A stretch of DNA of 64,000 nt. It comes from Pseudoalteromonas marina. GTDB taxonomy: Bacteria > Pseudomonadota > Gammaproteobacteria > Enterobacterales > Alteromonadaceae. Shown one piece after another: positions 18,998 through 27,787 of the stretch (position 1 is its first letter; each line of letters starts with the position of its first letter). The position numbers and the translations under genes were made by a program. Where the stretch lies: contig NZ_AHCB03000012.1 of NCBI RefSeq assembly GCF_000238335.3, forward strand, positions 62,001 to 126,000, written 5' to 3'. The notes beneath the pieces were generated by a model. That model had not been told where the DNA came from. It did no database searches and saw only the letters and a program-made list of their open reading frames with translations.

Positions 18998-20860
18998 TTA
19001 ATTGCCTTTTTGCGGTTTAATTGTAACAGGCAAGGTGCCATTGGCAGTGGCTTGGCCTACTAATACTTTAGCGAGTGCGGTAAAGGCAGGGCCTGAAACA
19101 CGCTCGTGCGTGTCTACATCAACATTGTAAGCATAAGAGGCCAGTACACTGTGGGCATAGTCGCCAAATTTAGCAATGTCGTAAGGAGCCCTCAAACTTA
19201 TAAATACAGTACGCTTATTAAATTTGTTAGCCATGGAAAGCAATGACTCAAGCGCTTGTGGCTGTTCGCGCCTATTAAGCGCAAAATTAGGGTCATCTTT
19301 TAAATCATCCATGCCACCAATTTCAACCGCGCTTTGATTGGGCGTGGCATTACCCGCTATAACAATATCAGCTGTTTTAATGCTCTGGGTTGCTTGTGCT
19401 GGGTCAAACCCTTGTAAGCTGCTGCAGCTGAACGTAATAGATGATGAACTTGCAGATTCAATTGCTTGCTGCATAGCCATACATTTACGGGTGTCGGGCA
19501 TAATAATATGAATATGTTGGCCATCATTTAAATTTAGTGGCAATGTGTTTTCTGTGTTTTTTACCTGTGTTATTGCTGCTAAAGCAAGCTCAGCTTCTAT
19601 TTTTCTGTGTTGTTTATTGCCTATTATACTTTTTGCATTAACTACTGCATTAATAGGGTCAAACTCAGTAGATAACTCAAATGCATTTTTAAGCGAAATA
19701 ATACGCGCAGCCGATTGTGTTATTTCTTGCTCATCTAACTGATTTGACTCGACAGCATGAACTAACGATTTAATAAGCTCATCAAGCTTTTTTATATCAT
19801 CGGGCGTTCTTATTTCTATAGGCATAAGCGCAATATCAACGCCGGCTAAAAATGTATTTATAACAGCTTGAATGGGTGTGAAAAACTGACTAATACCTGC
19901 CATATCAAGTGCGTCGGTAACCACTACGCCTTTATAGTTAAGCTCACCTCTTAAAATGTCGGTAATAATAGTGCGCGACATAGTGGCGGGTTTAATCATT
20001 GTTTTGCCTTCTACAGAGACAAAGGTTGAGCTATCAAGCGCAGGATATTGTATGTGCGCTGTCATGATCATACCGGGGTTTTGCTTAGCAATAATATGTT
20101 TAAATGGGGCTAAATCTTGTTCGTAAATGGTACTTTTTGAGTGGGCAACATTAGGGAGTCCTGTGTGGCTATCAACGTGAGTATCGCCATGTCCCGGAAA
20201 ATGTTTGAGCGATGTAATTATGCCATTGCTCTCAAACCCAGCCACTTGTGCTGCGCCAAGTTCACTCACTCGTTGTGGGTTCTCACCAAACGAGCGTACA
20301 TTTATAACGGGGTTGTCTGGGTTCATATTCACATCAATGGTGGGTGCATAATTTACATTGATCCCCAGGGCTGTTAGCTCATTGGCAATAACCGTTGCTG
20401 ATTTAGTAGCAAAGTCAACGCCATGCTGTTTATAGGTTGCACCAATAGACATATTGCCCGTGAATGACGTTGCAATATCACGCGGCAAACGCGCAACTCT
20501 TCCGCCCTCTTGGTCTATTGATATAAATAGTGGCAGTTTACTTGAAGATTTACTGGCAGCCACTTGAAGTTGATGGCTAAGCGTAATGGTTTGTTCAATT
20601 GACTGTGTGTTTTCTGAAAATAATATAACGCCACCAATGTTATAGTCGCTGATTACGCGCGCTAATGACTCTGGTAGCTTTGTCATTGGCGTTCTGCAAT
20701 GTTTACCAGTGCCTTGTTCACAATAATAGCGAAAATCGAGCATTAACTTTTGCCCTAGTTTTTCCTCAAGAGAAAGAGCCGGTTTTGCAACCGCTTTAAT
20801 TGATGGCATTAAGCACCCAGATATAAAAATAATTGACGATAAAACATACTTATTTAGCAA
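18998..20860 (-). CDS. GH3 beta-N-acetylhexosaminidase-like lipoprotein
   Basis: A 620-residue glycoside hydrolase family 3 protein. The NagZ-type signature KHFPGHGDTHVDSH contains the His/Asp pair, the nucleophile lies in VVTDALDMAGI, and a C-terminal GH3 domain follows. NagZ-like enzymes remove GlcNAc from cell-wall fragments. The N-terminus is a lipoprotein signal with lipobox ISGC, so it is predicted to be membrane-tethered. The start is a TTG: the one at 20860 has GGAG 6 nt upstream, while a TTG at 20872 lies before that site. It is longer than cytoplasmic NagZ (about 340 residues) because of the second domain. It is coupled to pxpA. Confidence 0.85.
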   Translation of the reverse strand: MLNKYVLSSIIFISGCLMPSIKAVAKPALSLEEKLGQKLMLDFRYYCEQGTGKHCRTPMTKLPESLARVISDYNIGGVILFSENTQSIEQTITLSHQLQVAASKSSSKLPLFISIDQEGGRVARLPRDIATSFTGNMSIGATYKQHGVDFATKSATVIANELTALGINVNYAPTIDVNMNPDNPVINVRSFGENPQRVSELGAAQVAGFESNGIITSLKHFPGHGDTHVDSHTGLPNVAHSKSTIYEQDLAPFKHIIAKQNPGMIMTAHIQYPALDSSTFVSVEGKTMIKPATMSRTIITDILRGELNYKGVVVTDALDMAGISQFFTPIQAVINTFLAGVDIALMPIEIRTPDDIKKLDELIKSLVHAVESNQLDEQEITQSAARIISLKNAFELSTEFDPINAVVNAKSIIGNKQHRKIEAELALAAITQVKNTENTLPLNLNDGQHIHIIMPDTRKCMAMQQAIESASSSSITFSCSSLQGFDPAQATQSIKTADIVIAGNATPNQSAVEIGGMDDLKDDPNFALNRREQPQALESLLSMANKFNKRTVFISLRAPYDIAKFGDYAHSVLASYAYNVDVDTHERVSGPAFTALAKVLVGQATANGTLPVTIKPQKGN

Positions 20861-21097
20861 AATACACTCCAAAGCTAAATAAAATGAACAAGTGAAAGCA
20901 GCTTATCTATTTTTTTATATAACTGCAAAATAAGCGCACCCTAGTCATTAGGGGGAATGTAACGTCACAATATAATAAAAGTTATTTGGCTGGTTATTAA
21001 AAATACACTATGTGCTCAAATATTAGATAATTAATAAATGGCGGGGTATAATTGTAAATACTTTTTAACAAAGTACTTGCTTTAATAGCAGTGTACT

Positions 21098-22681
21098 GTG
21101 GGCTGTTTACTTTTGCTGAATAAATTATTTCCTGTGCTTAATCTGCGTCTTCTTATTGTGCTATTGGCTTTTTCTGCGGCTTTAGCCACGCTCATTAGTA
21201 GTTTTCATTCAACGTACCAAGTACAAAAAGAGCAGTTAATAAGCCATACATTAGAAAGTAACTTCGCTTACGCTAATAAATTAGCTTCAGCAACCGACAA
21301 CTTTTTAGAGTCGGCAAAACAACAACTTGTATATTCAGCAAATAAAATTGAGCAAAACATAAATAATGCAGCATTACTGCAAGAAGAAGTAACGCGCTTA
21401 AATTTGCAAACAAATAGCTTTAATTCAGTAGTTATAAGTAATAATGGGGTTATAAATGCCACATCCCCTTATTTACCTGAAATCATAGGAAAATCAATTT
21501 CCTCTCCCGGCGCAACACAGGCTTTAAAAGAAAAAAAGCCACTTATTAGTATGCCGTACATGTCAGCAGCCAATAATTTAATTATATTTATATCGCATCC
21601 CTTATTTAACGAAGAAGGGAATTATTTAGGCTACGTGGGCGGCTCGTTATATTTAAAAGAAAGAAATATTTTAAACGATCTCCTAGAGCAACACTTTTAC
21701 GAAGGGGGATCGCACCTTTATGTCGTCGATGCTAATAAGCAAATCCTGTATCACCCAGATAATAAACGAATAGGTACAAGCGTTGCCAATAATAAAGTAA
21801 TCAATGCGGTTATTACAGGGGAGGCGGGGCAAGCCGTTGTTGTAAACAGCAAAGGGGTAAAAATGCTCGCAGGATTTTCACCCGTTATTAATTCAAACTG
21901 GGGCGTAGTGGCCCAACGTCCCATCAAAGCAACACTTGCGTCTCTAGATACATTAATCATGGAAGTATTTGCAAGAACGCTCCCCATGGCGTTGCTCACC
22001 TTCATACTCATAGGTGTATTTTCGTATTTTATTTCACGCCCATTAAAGCAACTCGCTAGTAGCGCAAACAGACTCGACGAAGTAAACAGCATAGAAAAGC
22101 TAAAAAGAATAAAAGCGTGGTACTTTGAAAGCCAAAGATTGAAGCTGGCCATGCTTAATGGCGTCAATATTTTACAAACACAGATAGGGCAACTTAAGCA
22201 CGATGCCCAAACCGATCCGCTGACAAACACCCACAATCGTAGAAGCTTAAATGGTTTACTTAGCCAGCTAATGTTAAAGCAAACACCTTTTGCTATTTTA
22301 GAAATAGACATCGATTTTTTTAAACGTGTGAACGATACCTTTGGGCACGATAAAGGCGATGAAGCACTTAAAGTATTAGCCGATATTATAAAAAAGATCT
22401 CTCGAAAAGGGGATATTGTATCGCGTATTGGTGGTGAAGAGTTTTTACTTGTATTGCCTCATGAAGATAGCCAAAGCGCTCTAAAAATAGCAGAGCGATT
22501 ACGCACCACTGTTGAAACAACGCAAATGGAAACAATCGGTTTTATTACCGTTTCAATCGGAATTGCAACTTGGCCAACCCATAGCAATAACATCGACCAA
22601 GTATATAAATGTGCAGACAAAGCGCTTTACCATGCTAAAGAGCATGGCCGTAATCGCTGCGTAGTGGCAGAGCCTAGTTAG
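21098..22681 (+). CDS. Membrane diguanylate cyclase with periplasmic dCACHE-type sensor
   Basis: A 527-residue protein predicted to make cyclic di-GMP. There is a transmembrane helix at about 12-32 and a periplasmic Cache-like sensor (about 40-285, with GYVGGSLYLKE and VVDANKQILYHP). A second helix lies at about 290-312, followed by a HAMP-like linker and a GGDEF domain from about 365. The active site is GGEEF at 445-449, and the inhibitory I-site RxxD is present as RKGD at 436-439, so it should be active and product-inhibited. The GTG start at 21098 lacks a strong ribosome site, so the first few codons are uncertain. Divergent from the GH3-pxpA operon. Confidence 0.9.
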   Translation: MGCLLLLNKLFPVLNLRLLIVLLAFSAALATLISSFHSTYQVQKEQLISHTLESNFAYANKLASATDNFLESAKQQLVYSANKIEQNINNAALLQEEVTRLNLQTNSFNSVVISNNGVINATSPYLPEIIGKSISSPGATQALKEKKPLISMPYMSAANNLIIFISHPLFNEEGNYLGYVGGSLYLKERNILNDLLEQHFYEGGSHLYVVDANKQILYHPDNKRIGTSVANNKVINAVITGEAGQAVVVNSKGVKMLAGFSPVINSNWGVVAQRPIKATLASLDTLIMEVFARTLPMALLTFILIGVFSYFISRPLKQLASSANRLDEVNSIEKLKRIKAWYFESQRLKLAMLNGVNILQTQIGQLKHDAQTDPLTNTHNRRSLNGLLSQLMLKQTPFAILEIDIDFFKRVNDTFGHDKGDEALKVLADIIKKISRKGDIVSRIGGEEFLLVLPHEDSQSALKIAERLRTTVETTQMETIGFITVSIGIATWPTHSNNIDQVYKCADKALYHAKEHGRNRCVVAEPS

Positions 22682-22716
22682 TATAGACTTGTTTAACTTG
22701 AATTAAACTTTACTTT

Positions 22717-22748
22717 AAAAGCCCTTAAATTTATTTAAGGGCTTTTTT
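22717..22748 (+). terminator. Terminator of the diguanylate cyclase gene
   Basis: Stem AAAGCCCTTAAA-TTTA-TTTAAGGGCTTT with a T run. Confidence 0.9.
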
Positions 22749-22809
22749 GTTTCTTAAGTTTTTTTTAAGTTTCGCTCTTTAACTTATAAACATACTCCTT
22801 AAACGGGCG

Positions 22810-23469
22810 ATGTTTATGCAATTAGCACAGTTAAATTTATCACTAGATAACATATCAAATTCGGCACATTTAATAACTGCTCGAGAAAATGGTGAGCATC
22901 GTAATGCACTAGAATCTGCGGTAAAAGATGGCTTTTTAGTAGCTTACAATGCAACGCTTAAATCATTTATGCCACTACTTTGTCAATACACAACAATTGA
23001 GGGGCAATGTACGTTAGGTTTAAGGCAAGCTACCTCTCCCTTATTTATTGAGCAGTACACTGCAGAGCCCATTGAGCACTTTTTATTAGAACAAACTCCG
23101 CGTAGCAAAATATTTGAGCTAGGTAACTTATGCTCTACACATCGCAGGGCAACGCTTGGTCATTTTATTGTTGTTAACGAGGCGCTTTACAATACTGAAG
23201 CTAAGTATTTAGTATTTTGCGCCACAAAAAAAGTACGGGCGATGGTTCGAATGCTGGGGGTTAATTGCACTGAGGTTGCTGTTGCAAACAGCTTTGTGGT
23301 TGAAAACCCATTAAGTTGGGGAAGTTATTATGCAAATCAACCTACGGTGTGCATTGTTAATTTAGCGCAGGCACATCAGCAAGTACTTAACACACCCATG
23401 CTGTTAAATATTAAACAGCAAAATACACAACAAATTAATGCCTTGATGACTGCGTTGGAGAGCTTATGA
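22810..23469 (+). CDS. Thermostable hemolysin (T_hemolysin) family protein
   Basis: A 219-residue protein of the delta-VPH thermostable hemolysin family. Typical blocks are FLLEQTPRSKIFELGNLCSTHRRA and YLVFCATKKVRAMVRMLG. The fold resembles GNAT-type acyltransferases and acyl-homoserine-lactone synthases more than a pore-forming toxin, and no signal peptide is seen, so a cytoplasmic acyl-transfer role is plausible; that is inference. It is the first gene of a ten-gene operon and overlaps the AMP-ligase start by 4 nt. Two ATGs (22810, 22816) compete and neither has a strong ribosome site. Confidence 0.85.
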   Translation: MFMQLAQLNLSLDNISNSAHLITARENGEHRNALESAVKDGFLVAYNATLKSFMPLLCQYTTIEGQCTLGLRQATSPLFIEQYTAEPIEHFLLEQTPRSKIFELGNLCSTHRRATLGHFIVVNEALYNTEAKYLVFCATKKVRAMVRMLGVNCTEVAVANSFVVENPLSWGSYYANQPTVCIVNLAQAHQQVLNTPMLLNIKQQNTQQINALMTALESL

Positions 23470-24944
23470 GCCTATTAAATAATATTAATAAGGTAGCGAA
23501 TGAGTCGGTGGTTGTTAGTTACTTAGCCAATAAAGTGATGCCTATTAGCGCTTTGGAGTTACAACAAGAAACTAATAAGCTAACAGCTATTCTTAACGCT
23601 TTAGACTCAGGTGCAATTGCCTTCCAGCTTGATAACACTCCAGCTTGGCTGGTTGTTGATGCCGCAACCAGTGCAGCAAACAAGGTTGCGGTGCCTATCG
23701 CCCATTTTTTTAGTCAGCAGCAAACACAGTATGTGCTAGCGCAATGTGGTGCGCAGTTTTTTATTAGTGATATGCCTCGTCATTCGCTTGGTAAGCATTC
23801 ATTATCGGTAACATTATTTGAGCATTATACCCTTTATATTTATCAGCTCGATGCGATTGAACCCGTGGACTATTTTACTGGTACGCAAAAAATTACATTT
23901 ACTTCAGGTTCTACTGGCGAGCCAAAAGGGGTGTGCTTATCAACACAAAGCCAGATGCAGGTAGCTCAGTCATTATGTGAGCAAATAAACATTAGTAACC
24001 CCGTGCATTTATGCTTACTTCCGCTGCCAGTACTACTGGAAAATATAGCGGGTGTGTATGCACCTTTGTTAAGTGGCGGTTGTGTACATTTAATGCCGCT
24101 AAACGAATTAGGTTTTGTTGGCTCAGGGTTAAAAAATCCTAACAAACTCATTGGTGCAATCGATAGTGTAAAACCTAACACCCTTATTTTAGTGCCTGAG
24201 TTATTAACGTGTTTAATTGCGTTTGCAAAACAAGGTTGGCAGCCGCCAAAGTCACTTAAGTTTATTGCTGTTGGCGGAGCACGGGTTAGTAACTCTTTAA
24301 TTTTAACTGCACGAGAATATAACCTACCGGTTTATCAAGGTTATGGTTTGTCTGAGGCGGCCTCAGTGGTGAGTTTAAACACCCCCAATGATGACGACAT
24401 AAATAGTGCTGGTGAAGTATTAGGGCACGTTGAAACGAAAGTTGAAAATGATGAGTTATTTATTAAAGGAGCGTTATTCTTAGGGTATTTAAATCAAGCG
24501 CCGCATAACCCAAATACCTGGTACGCCACTGGCGACTTAGTATCTAAGCGTAATAATAAGCTGTACATAAAAGGGCGAGTAAAAAATCTGATCATCACCA
24601 GTATGGGGCGTAATGTTAGCGCCGAATGGCCTGAATCATTAATTTTAAGCCAAAGTGCGATACAGCAAGCGGTGGTGTTTGGTGAAAGCCAGCCATTTTT
24701 AAGCGCGCTTATATATGCGGCACCCGAGTTTAGTGATGAGCAATTAAAAGCACATTTAAAAACAGTAAACCAGCAACTTCCTGACTACGCACAGATTAAA
24801 AAGTGGCACCGTTTAGCCCAACCTTTAAGCGAGCAGCAAGGGTTATTAACCGCTAATAATCGCCCTAAACGAGCGGCAATTAGCCAGCACTACAGCCCTA
24901 TTTTTGAACAGTTCTACAGACTTGGAGAAGTGATCCATGAGTGA
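23466..24944 (+). CDS. AMP-dependent acyl ligase (ANL superfamily)
   Basis: A 492-residue adenylating enzyme. The phosphate-binding loop is FTSGSTGEPKG (about 143-153), with YQGYGLSEAA as the A5 motif, WYATGDL as the A7 aspartate motif, and a C-terminal subdomain ending in NRPKRAA, which holds the usual catalytic lysine. It activates a carboxylic acid, probably a fatty acid, as acyl-AMP and then as a thioester. It overlaps T_hemolysin by 4 nt and the diiron-oxidase gene by 8 nt, which ties these steps together. The acyl substrate cannot be read from the sequence. Confidence 0.88.
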   Translation: MSLLNNINKVANESVVVSYLANKVMPISALELQQETNKLTAILNALDSGAIAFQLDNTPAWLVVDAATSAANKVAVPIAHFFSQQQTQYVLAQCGAQFFISDMPRHSLGKHSLSVTLFEHYTLYIYQLDAIEPVDYFTGTQKITFTSGSTGEPKGVCLSTQSQMQVAQSLCEQINISNPVHLCLLPLPVLLENIAGVYAPLLSGGCVHLMPLNELGFVGSGLKNPNKLIGAIDSVKPNTLILVPELLTCLIAFAKQGWQPPKSLKFIAVGGARVSNSLILTAREYNLPVYQGYGLSEAASVVSLNTPNDDDINSAGEVLGHVETKVENDELFIKGALFLGYLNQAPHNPNTWYATGDLVSKRNNKLYIKGRVKNLIITSMGRNVSAEWPESLILSQSAIQQAVVFGESQPFLSALIYAAPEFSDEQLKAHLKTVNQQLPDYAQIKKWHRLAQPLSEQQGLLTANNRPKRAAISQHYSPIFEQFYRLGEVIHE

Positions 24945-25626
24945 TTTTTTTAATACATTAAAAGCACAAACTCAAAACGAGCGTGAGTACTTATTAGCTG
25001 CGCCAATTATACAGCGTGTATTTAACGGACAAGCAACGCTTGAAGAGTATGCCTCGTTTTTAGCACAGGCTTATCATCATGTAAAACACACTGTTCCTTT
25101 AATGATGTCACTTGGCGCACGTTTAACTGATGAGCAAGAATGGTTACGTGAAGCGGTAGCTGAATATATTGAAGAAGAAATTGGTCATCAAGAGTGGGTG
25201 CTAAACGACATTGCAGCCTGTGGGTTTGATAAAGAAAGTGTGCGCCATAGTCAGCCACAATTCGCCACTGAAATGATGGTGTCGTATGCCTACGATAGTA
25301 TTGCACGTAAAAATCCGCTTAGCTTTTTTGGCATGGTTCACGTATTAGAGGGGACCTCAATTGCGCTTGCTGATGGAGCCGCAACAAACATAGCGAATGC
25401 AATAGGGCTTCCTAAAAAAGCATTTAGCTATTTAACCTCTCACGGCGCGCTTGATATAGAGCACGTAAAGTTTTTTGAAAACTTAATAAACCAAATTACT
25501 GACGAGGCGGATCAGCAGGCTATTTTACATGGTGCAAAATGTTTTTATCGTTTGTACGGCGATATTTTTCGCGCTTTAGATGACGAGCCGTTTTTTAAAG
25601 CATCAGCACAAGAGCAACACGCATGA
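24937..25626 (+). CDS. TenA-like / heme-oxygenase-like diiron oxidase (HDO)
   Basis: A 229-residue all-helical protein of the TenA/heme-oxygenase-like fold. It lacks an evident thiaminase site but carries candidate iron ligands: E79-E81 with H84 (EEEIGHQ), E138 (HVLEGT), and H169-x3-D173-x2-H176 (HGALDIEH). The last spacing matches HDO enzymes such as SznF, which oxidise amino or fatty acid substrates using a transient diiron centre. It is overlapped on both sides by the ligase and the SDR. Probable role: oxygen-dependent modification of the activated or released acyl product. Annotation pipelines usually call this 'TenA regulator', which the residues do not support. Confidence 0.75.
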   Translation: MSDFFNTLKAQTQNEREYLLAAPIIQRVFNGQATLEEYASFLAQAYHHVKHTVPLMMSLGARLTDEQEWLREAVAEYIEEEIGHQEWVLNDIAACGFDKESVRHSQPQFATEMMVSYAYDSIARKNPLSFFGMVHVLEGTSIALADGAATNIANAIGLPKKAFSYLTSHGALDIEHVKFFENLINQITDEADQQAILHGAKCFYRLYGDIFRALDDEPFFKASAQEQHA

Positions 25627-26393
25627 ATACCGGCTTATGTGTATTAACTGGTGCGACAGGTGGAATTGGTCAAGCGATTGCTAAAACATTACACGGCCAA
25701 GGTTGGCAACTGCTCTTGGTGGGGCGAAATAGTGATGCCCTCAATACGTTAAGTAGCCAATGTCCCGGTAGTATAGTTTTTGTGGGGGATTTAACGGTTG
25801 CCGAAAACATGTTGGCACTCGCCATTAAAGCCAAAAAATTAGGGGGCGCTAAGTTACTCATAAACAATGCAGGCATTAATGTAATGCAAAGCTTAAGTGC
25901 ATCGAGTAGTGAGCAAATTGATAATCTACTGAGCACTAATTTAGCCGTCCCTATGAAATTATGTCAGCTGTTTTTAGCGCAGTTGCACGCGAATAAAGGC
26001 TCCATAGTTAATGTTGGGTCGTCATTTGGCAGCATAGGTTACCCGTATCAAACACTTTACTGTGCTAGTAAGTTCGGTTTACGTGGTTTTAGCGAAGCGC
26101 TATCACGAGAGCTTTCAGACACACCCGTTAAAGTTAGTTATTTAGCACCAAGAGCAACCGATACAGATATTAATGATGCACAAATACGAGCAATGAATAA
26201 GGCGCTTGGTAATCAAATGGACTCCCCGCAGTTGGTAGCTGATGAGTTAGTTGCGTTATTAAACTCAAATAAAACCAGACGATTTATTGGTTTTCCTGAG
26301 AAACTTTTTGCACGTATCAATGGCGTTTTTCCAGGTATCGTGGATAACGCAATTGCCAAACAGCTTCCTAAAATAAAACAGTTTTTAGGTTAA
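25623..26393 (+). CDS. Short-chain dehydrogenase/reductase
   Basis: A 256-residue classical SDR. The cofactor loop TGATGGIG sits at the N-terminus, NNAG is present (about 81-84), and the catalytic Ser and Tyr-x3-Lys are in NVGSSFGSIGYPYQ and LYCASK. It is expected to use NAD(P)H on a carbonyl or alcohol, and is most similar in layout to fatty-acyl-type SDRs with a C-terminal membrane-associating segment (FPGIVDNAIAKQLPKI). It overlaps the HDO gene by 4 nt. As the fourth enzyme it probably adjusts the oxidation state of the product made by the first three genes. Confidence 0.88.
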   Translation: MNTGLCVLTGATGGIGQAIAKTLHGQGWQLLLVGRNSDALNTLSSQCPGSIVFVGDLTVAENMLALAIKAKKLGGAKLLINNAGINVMQSLSASSSEQIDNLLSTNLAVPMKLCQLFLAQLHANKGSIVNVGSSFGSIGYPYQTLYCASKFGLRGFSEALSRELSDTPVKVSYLAPRATDTDINDAQIRAMNKALGNQMDSPQLVADELVALLNSNKTRRFIGFPEKLFARINGVFPGIVDNAIAKQLPKIKQFLG

Positions 26394-26406
26394 TAGAGGA
26401 TTTATT

Positions 26407-27054
26407 ATGAAAAAATTTACTTTAGTAGCTTATTTAAGCATTGTTAGTGTGTTTTCATCGCCGGTATTTGCAGACGAACAAAGCGATTTACTTGCTATTC
26501 AACAGCAATGGGCGGTTGCTAATTATGAGCTTGAAGGTGATGCACAAATTAAAGCGTTTACTCAACTGAGTGAGCAAAGTGCTCAATTTATTGAAAACTA
26601 CCCTGATTCAGCAAATAGCTATACGTGGAACGGCATTGTACTGGCCAGTTTTGCTGGCGCAAAGGGCGGGTTAGGGGCACTGGGCTATGCTAAAGATGCA
26701 AAAGCGTCATTAGAGCAAGCCATTAAGGTAGACGACAGTGCTTTAGGTGGTTCAGCGTATGCCAGCCTAGCAACCTTATACAGTAAAGTACCGGGGTGGC
26801 CTATTGGTTTTGGTGATGATGACACCGCCGACAAGTTTTTTAAGCAAGCGCTCGCTTTTAACAATAAAGGCATTGATACCAATTACTTGTATGGTGAGTT
26901 TTTATATGACGAACGTGAATATGAGCAAGCTAAAGTCCATTTGTTAGTTGCGCAAGCAGCAGGTATTCGTGATACTCGTGCTAAAGCTGATAAATATCGT
27001 CAACAAGCAATTAGCTCTTTGTTAGCTAAAGTAGATAAAAAACTAAAGAGATAA
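26407..27054 (+). CDS. Exported TPR-like protein
   Basis: A 215-residue protein with signal peptide MKKFTLVAYLSIVSVFSSPVFA and helical hairpin repeats. It has a glycine-rich stretch (GAKGGLGALGYAKDAKASLEQAI) and a PGWPIGFGDD segment before the last TPR-like units (YGEFLYDEREYEQAKVHLL). It is expected in the periplasm as a binding or scaffold protein. It lies 13 nt after the SDR gene with an AGAGGA ribosome site, and 11 nt before the response regulator. The precise function is unknown. Confidence 0.75.
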   Translation: MKKFTLVAYLSIVSVFSSPVFADEQSDLLAIQQQWAVANYELEGDAQIKAFTQLSEQSAQFIENYPDSANSYTWNGIVLASFAGAKGGLGALGYAKDAKASLEQAIKVDDSALGGSAYASLATLYSKVPGWPIGFGDDDTADKFFKQALAFNNKGIDTNYLYGEFLYDEREYEQAKVHLLVAQAAGIRDTRAKADKYRQQAISSLLAKVDKKLKR

Positions 27055-27065
27055 CAAAATAAACA

Positions 27066-27725
27066 ATGCATTTATTATTAGTTGAAGATGATCATCTTGT
27101 GGCGCAAGGGCTTTGCCGCTCATTGCGCCAAGAAGGCTACAGTGTAGAGCATAGCGCAACGGTTAAGCATGCATTGCAATGCTTAGGCAGTGGTGAAATA
27201 GAGTTGGTTATACTTGACCTAGGTTTACCCGATGGTGATGGTTCACAAATTTTAAAGCACATAAAAGCGCAAAAAAAAGTGATTCCGGTGGTTATACTAA
27301 CTGCACGTAGTAGCATAGATGACAAGGTGCAAGGGCTTGATATGGGCGCTGATGATTATTTAGCTAAGCCATTTGAACCAGCCGAATTATTTGCTCGTTT
27401 GCGCGTAGCGAGCCGCCGAGTAAATCAAGCTCAGTCGAGTTTATTACAGTGTGGTGAAGTGACTATGGACACGTCAGCGCATAGTGTCACACTCAGCGAT
27501 GAGCTGCTTTCTTTGCCACGTAAAGAGTACATGCTGCTAAAGGCGCTCTTGGAAAACCAAGGTCGCGTGCAATCTAAACAGCAGTTAGAAAATAAACTCT
27601 ATCAGTGGGGTGAAGAGGTTGGCTCCAACACCATTGAAGTACATATTCATCACCTACGAAAAAAATTCCCCAGCGATTTTATTAAAACTCTCCGTGGTAT
27701 TGGCTATGTCGTGGGAAAGAGATAG
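27066..27725 (+). CDS. OmpR/PhoB-family response regulator
   Basis: A 219-residue DNA-binding regulator. The receiver domain has the acidic pair E7-D8-D9, phosphoacceptor D51 in VILDLGLPDGDG, the conserved T/A switch (ILTAR) and lysine (LAKPFEP). The C-terminal winged helix carries SLPRKEYMLLKALLENQGRVQSKQQLEN and VHIHHLRKKF. It pairs with the histidine kinase 62 nt downstream. The pair is embedded in the biosynthetic operon, which suggests autoregulation of the operon in response to a periplasmic cue. Confidence 0.95.
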   Translation: MHLLLVEDDHLVAQGLCRSLRQEGYSVEHSATVKHALQCLGSGEIELVILDLGLPDGDGSQILKHIKAQKKVIPVVILTARSSIDDKVQGLDMGADDYLAKPFEPAELFARLRVASRRVNQAQSSLLQCGEVTMDTSAHSVTLSDELLSLPRKEYMLLKALLENQGRVQSKQQLENKLYQWGEEVGSNTIEVHIHHLRKKFPSDFIKTLRGIGYVVGKR

Positions 27726-27787
27726 TTCACGTGATTAAAATGCCCCTAGATTGCACAAACTTGAATTTACAAAGGTAACCATACTCT

